Below are positions 62,938-63,552 of a stretch of DNA of 63,552 nucleotides, one piece after another. Under the pieces are notes generated by a model that was given only the letters and a program-made list of their open reading frames with translations, was not told where the DNA came from and searched no databases. Each line of letters starts with the position of its first letter. Position 1 is the first letter of the stretch. The stretch lies in IMG/VR virus record IMGVR_UViG_3300022744_000006, positions 1-63,552 of that record. One strand, given 5' to 3'. A program made the position numbers and the translations under genes. The stretch is from a virus.

Positions 62938-63456
62938 TCACTCTCTCGGGGGTAGAACGCCCATGGTCTTGTCAATCATTGGATTGTCAGTCGTTGTTGT
63001 TTGACTGACGTTGCAGCCATCGGCTTCAGCAGCCATTGGCGGCGGCGTTGTTGGCATGTCGACGACCTTGCCCTTGCTCAATCTCTTCGCAAGCACACGT
63101 CGAAAAGCCTCGCTCTGTACCTTCGCAGAGATGGAGCCGCCCTTAGCTGCATCCTTGTTCTTCGGCACAATCGCGTTAGCACGCTCAAGTACTGACAGTG
63201 CAGCAGACAGTTGGACCTTCAGAACTAACGCCTCACCTGACTCTGCACCTAACGCACTATGACTAAGGATATTACGTAAGGTATTACCAGCCGCTTCTAT
63301 CGACTTAATAATCTCCCTCTCAGCCAGCATGCTTGGCGTGACCAAGTCTTCCCCCCTAACCATCCGATTCTCTTCCAGTTTTGTCTGAAGGTCGGCCGTT
63401 CCTCCGTCTCCCTCATTAATGATGGCGTTCCCGGGGTCATCGTCATGCGAAATCAT
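62938..63456 (-). CDS. Hypothetical early leftward protein, 172 aa
   Basis: Helical acidic protein: PSMLAEREIIKSIEAAGNTLRNILSHSALG and LVLKVQLSAALSVLERANAIV, then a basic region (KVQSEAFRRVLAKRLSKGKVVDM) and a Thr/Pro-rich tail. ATG 63456 lies within the 127-base repeat, with GAGG nine bases upstream; a longer TTG form would run into the promoter. It is divergent from the early operon at 222 and shares its promoter region. It could be an early regulator or replication protein; no family recognised. Confidence 0.65.
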   Translation of the reverse strand: MISHDDDPGNAIINEGDGGTADLQTKLEENRMVRGEDLVTPSMLAEREIIKSIEAAGNTLRNILSHSALGAESGEALVLKVQLSAALSVLERANAIVPKNKDAAKGGSISAKVQSEAFRRVLAKRLSKGKVVDMPTTPPPMAAEADGCNVSQTTTTDNPMIDKTMGVLPPRE

Positions 63457-63552
63457 TGAGCTTTCCCTCACCTTTCGCAGAGCATAATCGACCACCGTAA
63501 ACAATTTTCTTTTTAAACCTGTTGACAACGCCGCAAATAGCGCCTAGGTTCT
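63426..63552. repeat. Terminal direct repeat, right copy
   Basis: Exact copy of bases 1..127. Joining the two copies closes the genome and places the divergent promoter region between the gene at 62938..63456 and the gene at 222. Confidence 0.95.

Noticed and set aside
1-63552. CRISPR arrays, insertion sequences, integrase or attachment sites
   Set aside because: No regularly spaced direct repeats, transposase or integrase motif was seen; the only long direct repeat is the terminal overlap.

Overview
The window looks like a complete genome of a tailed double-stranded DNA phage (Caudoviricetes) with podovirus-like structural genes. The first 127 bases recur exactly as the last 127, so it is probably a circular contig of 63,425 unique bases cut open inside a divergent promoter region. 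Genes are dense, often overlap at ATGA, and mostly have good Shine-Dalgarno (SD) sites. The host cannot be read from the sequence. A candidate inner-membrane spanin and lipoprotein-like signals suggest a Gram-negative host. A CI-like repressor is present but I see no integrase, and I see no DNA or RNA polymerase gene, so replication and transcription probably rely on host enzymes.

Layout: 0.2-7.5 kb is a rightward early operon of small, mostly unknown proteins, including a DUF932 protein, a Gp88-like protein, a lipoprotein and a membrane protein. It ends at a hairpin between convergent operons. From 13.5 kb back to 7.6 kb runs a leftward operon: repressor, winged-helix replication initiator with a 17-bp inverted repeat inside it, DnaB-type helicase, several unknowns, an M15 peptidase (probable endolysin) and, coupled to it, a metacaspase-like protease. 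From 13.6 to 17.0 kb a rightward operon encodes an Erf-type recombinase, a Gp157-like protein and SSB.

17.3-46.7 kb is the leftward virion module: a holin candidate, tail-fibre-like proteins (one with a long Ser/Thr/Gly/Ala repeat), three large presumed internal virion or tail proteins, tail nozzle and adaptor proteins, three low-complexity proteins, major capsid protein with its own candidate promoter and terminator, scaffold, portal and large terminase. A 14-base motif that forms an RNA hairpin sits just upstream of the start codons of five genes here, including terminase, portal and scaffold.

46.7-63.5 kb is an accessory arm: a Dam-type methylase, a second HTH regulator, tRNA-Trp, many small membrane and zinc-ribbon proteins, a Ro60/TROVE RNA-binding protein followed by a structured candidate Y-like RNA, a MazG-like protein, an Acb2-like cyclic-nucleotide sponge (anti-CBASS) and a candidate inner-membrane spanin. 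The most unusual combination is Ro60 with a candidate Y RNA, a phage metacaspase coupled to the endolysin, and the repeated start-site hairpin.
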